Assembly (NCBI GenBank): GCA_016748015.1
Contig: JAAOMT010000142.1
Coordinates: forward strand, 12,469 to 44,814
Length of the DNA stretch: 32,346 nt
DNA from: Geosiphon pyriformis
Lineage: Eukaryota > Glomeromycota > Glomeromycetes > Archaeosporales > Geosiphonaceae
Direction: 5' to 3'
This document shows, one piece after another, positions 31,244-32,346 of this stretch (the stretch's first letter is position 1; every line of letters starts with the position of its first letter). Both the position numbers and the translations under genes were made by a program. A model generated the notes under the pieces. That model had not been told where the DNA came from and did no database searches. It saw nothing but the letters and a program-made list of their open reading frames with translations.

Positions 31244-32346
31244 ATGTCAAAAAATGCAAACCAAAAGTAAGCAGTAATTTCTTTGGAGACTAAAAAGACT
31301 TTCTGCCAGTACAAACTAAAGCATCCTGACTACTTAGCAAATAGACTTATCAAAATATTTAATCTAAAGATTGACTGCTCTACTATAACAAAGATACTTG
31401 CAAAATCAGACTGATGGATTGAAAAGAATGTATTTGACAATTCTGATTAATTAACAAAGAACAGGAAAGAGATGTTTCTGAAGATAAATAATGCACTATA
31501 ATTTGCACCACATTAAGATACATGGTGAAGCAAATAGTGTCTTCTTGGAAATTTTACCAAAGAAACAAAAAAAACTGCATGAGATTATTAGCAAATATGA
31601 TCTAAATAATGTTTACAATGCCAATAAGACAGCATTATTTTTTAGAATACCACCAAATACAACTTTGGCAACAAGATCTATCTCTGGCACCAAGCATAAT
31701 AAGAGTCAAATTACCATACTTTTTGCTTGTAATACAACAGGCAGCATCAAGTTGCAGCCTTTAATTATCAGCAAAACCACAAAGCCATGATGTTTTTGCA
31801 ATATTAATATGAATGTACTTCCAATCACTTATCATTACAATACAAAAACATGGATGCAAACTGATATTTTTAGTGAATGGCTTAATTTATTAAATAAAAA
31901 AATGCATCATAAGAAAAAAAAAAATTTGTTATTGCTTGATAATACTGGTTTCCATGGTAGAAAATCTTTTGTATTATCTAATATTATGATTAGATACCTA
32001 CCACCCAATACAACATCTCATTTGTAATCATTAAATACAGGAATTATTACATTTTTTAAGGCACAATACCAAAAGTTGTTTCTTTTCCATCTTATTAATC
32101 AGTATAATGGCAAGATTCTAATATTAACAGTAATATTAAAAGATGTGGTTAATTTTCTAATTAATGTGTGGTTAGCAATAACAACAACTACAATCTAAAA
32201 CTGTTGGCATTATACAAAAATTCTGAATAATAGTTAAATGCTAGCCCATTCATTAGATATTGAACAAAAATTTCTACAAAAAGTACAAGTTCTTATTGAG
32301 CATGTTGATATTGACAAGCTATTGGCAATAGACTTCATTAATATTA
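31244..32346 (+). pseudogene. Pogo/Tigger-type transposase (CENP-B-like), decayed, runs off the window
   Basis: From the ATG at 31244 (MSKNANQK) an N-terminal helix-turn-helix-like segment (TKKTFCQYKLKHPDY, LIKIFNLKIDCSTITKIL) leads quickly to HHIKIHGEANSV. The middle part of the DNA-binding domain expected in this family is missing, an internal deletion of about 60 codons. The DDE domain follows. VYNANKTALFF has Asn and Lys where Asp and Glu of the YNADETGLF signature are expected. LLLLDNTGFHG keeps the second Asp. RYLPPNTTSHL then stop then SLNTGII has Asn at the third acidic position. Stops occur at about 31268, 31412, 31448, 31788 and 32026, mostly explicable as transitions. It would cut and paste DNA at TA sites; this copy is inactive. 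Confidence 0.8.

Overview
The window looks like a transposon-filled stretch of a very AT-rich eukaryotic nuclear genome. My best guess is an arbuscular mycorrhizal fungus (Glomeromycotina). That guess is inference: it rests on short GT/AG introns in the one gene-like region, two Ty3/gypsy elements, and a LINE with a C-terminal RNase H whose protein I recall as typical of that group. No rRNA, tRNA or CRISPR array is visible.

Layout. 1-1385: minus-strand, CpG-containing, multi-exon gene-like material of unknown function. 1386-3889: AT-rich DNA with nothing recognisable. 3890-11708: a complete but dead Ty3/gypsy element (TE1) with two 739-bp LTRs, an ATAT target duplication, gag, a TTTAAAC frameshift site, protease-RT-RNase H-integrase, and an extra intact 218-codon ORF that runs into the 3' LTR. 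11709-12949: AT-rich DNA. 12950-28127: a minus-strand LINE of about 5.2 kb, split into three pieces. A second, minus-strand Ty3/gypsy element (TE2, LTRs about 990 bp) is nested in it. TE2 has an unusual order: gag, protease, Cys-rich module, dUTPase, RT-RNase H, integrase, extra 3' ORF. About 2 kb spanning part of TE2's right LTR and the middle of the LINE has since been inverted. 28130-28360: a candidate pogo-type terminus next to a TA in the LINE. 28361-31243: weak or unknown sequence, two small tandem repeats and a decayed unknown gene. 31244-end: a decayed pogo/Tigger-type transposase running off the window.

Inferred order of events: the LINE inserted first. TE2 then landed in its RT/RNase H linker (5-bp duplication TATTA/TATAA), and the inversion followed. 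The pogo-like end also interrupts the LINE. TE1 is an independent insertion.

The most striking signal is mutational. The two TE1 LTRs differ at about 73 of 739 positions; by hand count only 2 are transversions and none is an indel. In every family here the premature stops and lost catalytic residues are mostly what C-to-T or G-to-A changes produce (CAA/CAG to TAA/TAG, TGG to TGA, Asp to Asn, Glu to Lys, Gly to Glu), and reading frames are otherwise largely kept. This points to cytosine deamination of repeats (methylation-driven or RIP-like) rather than ordinary decay. No element in the window appears able to move by itself.
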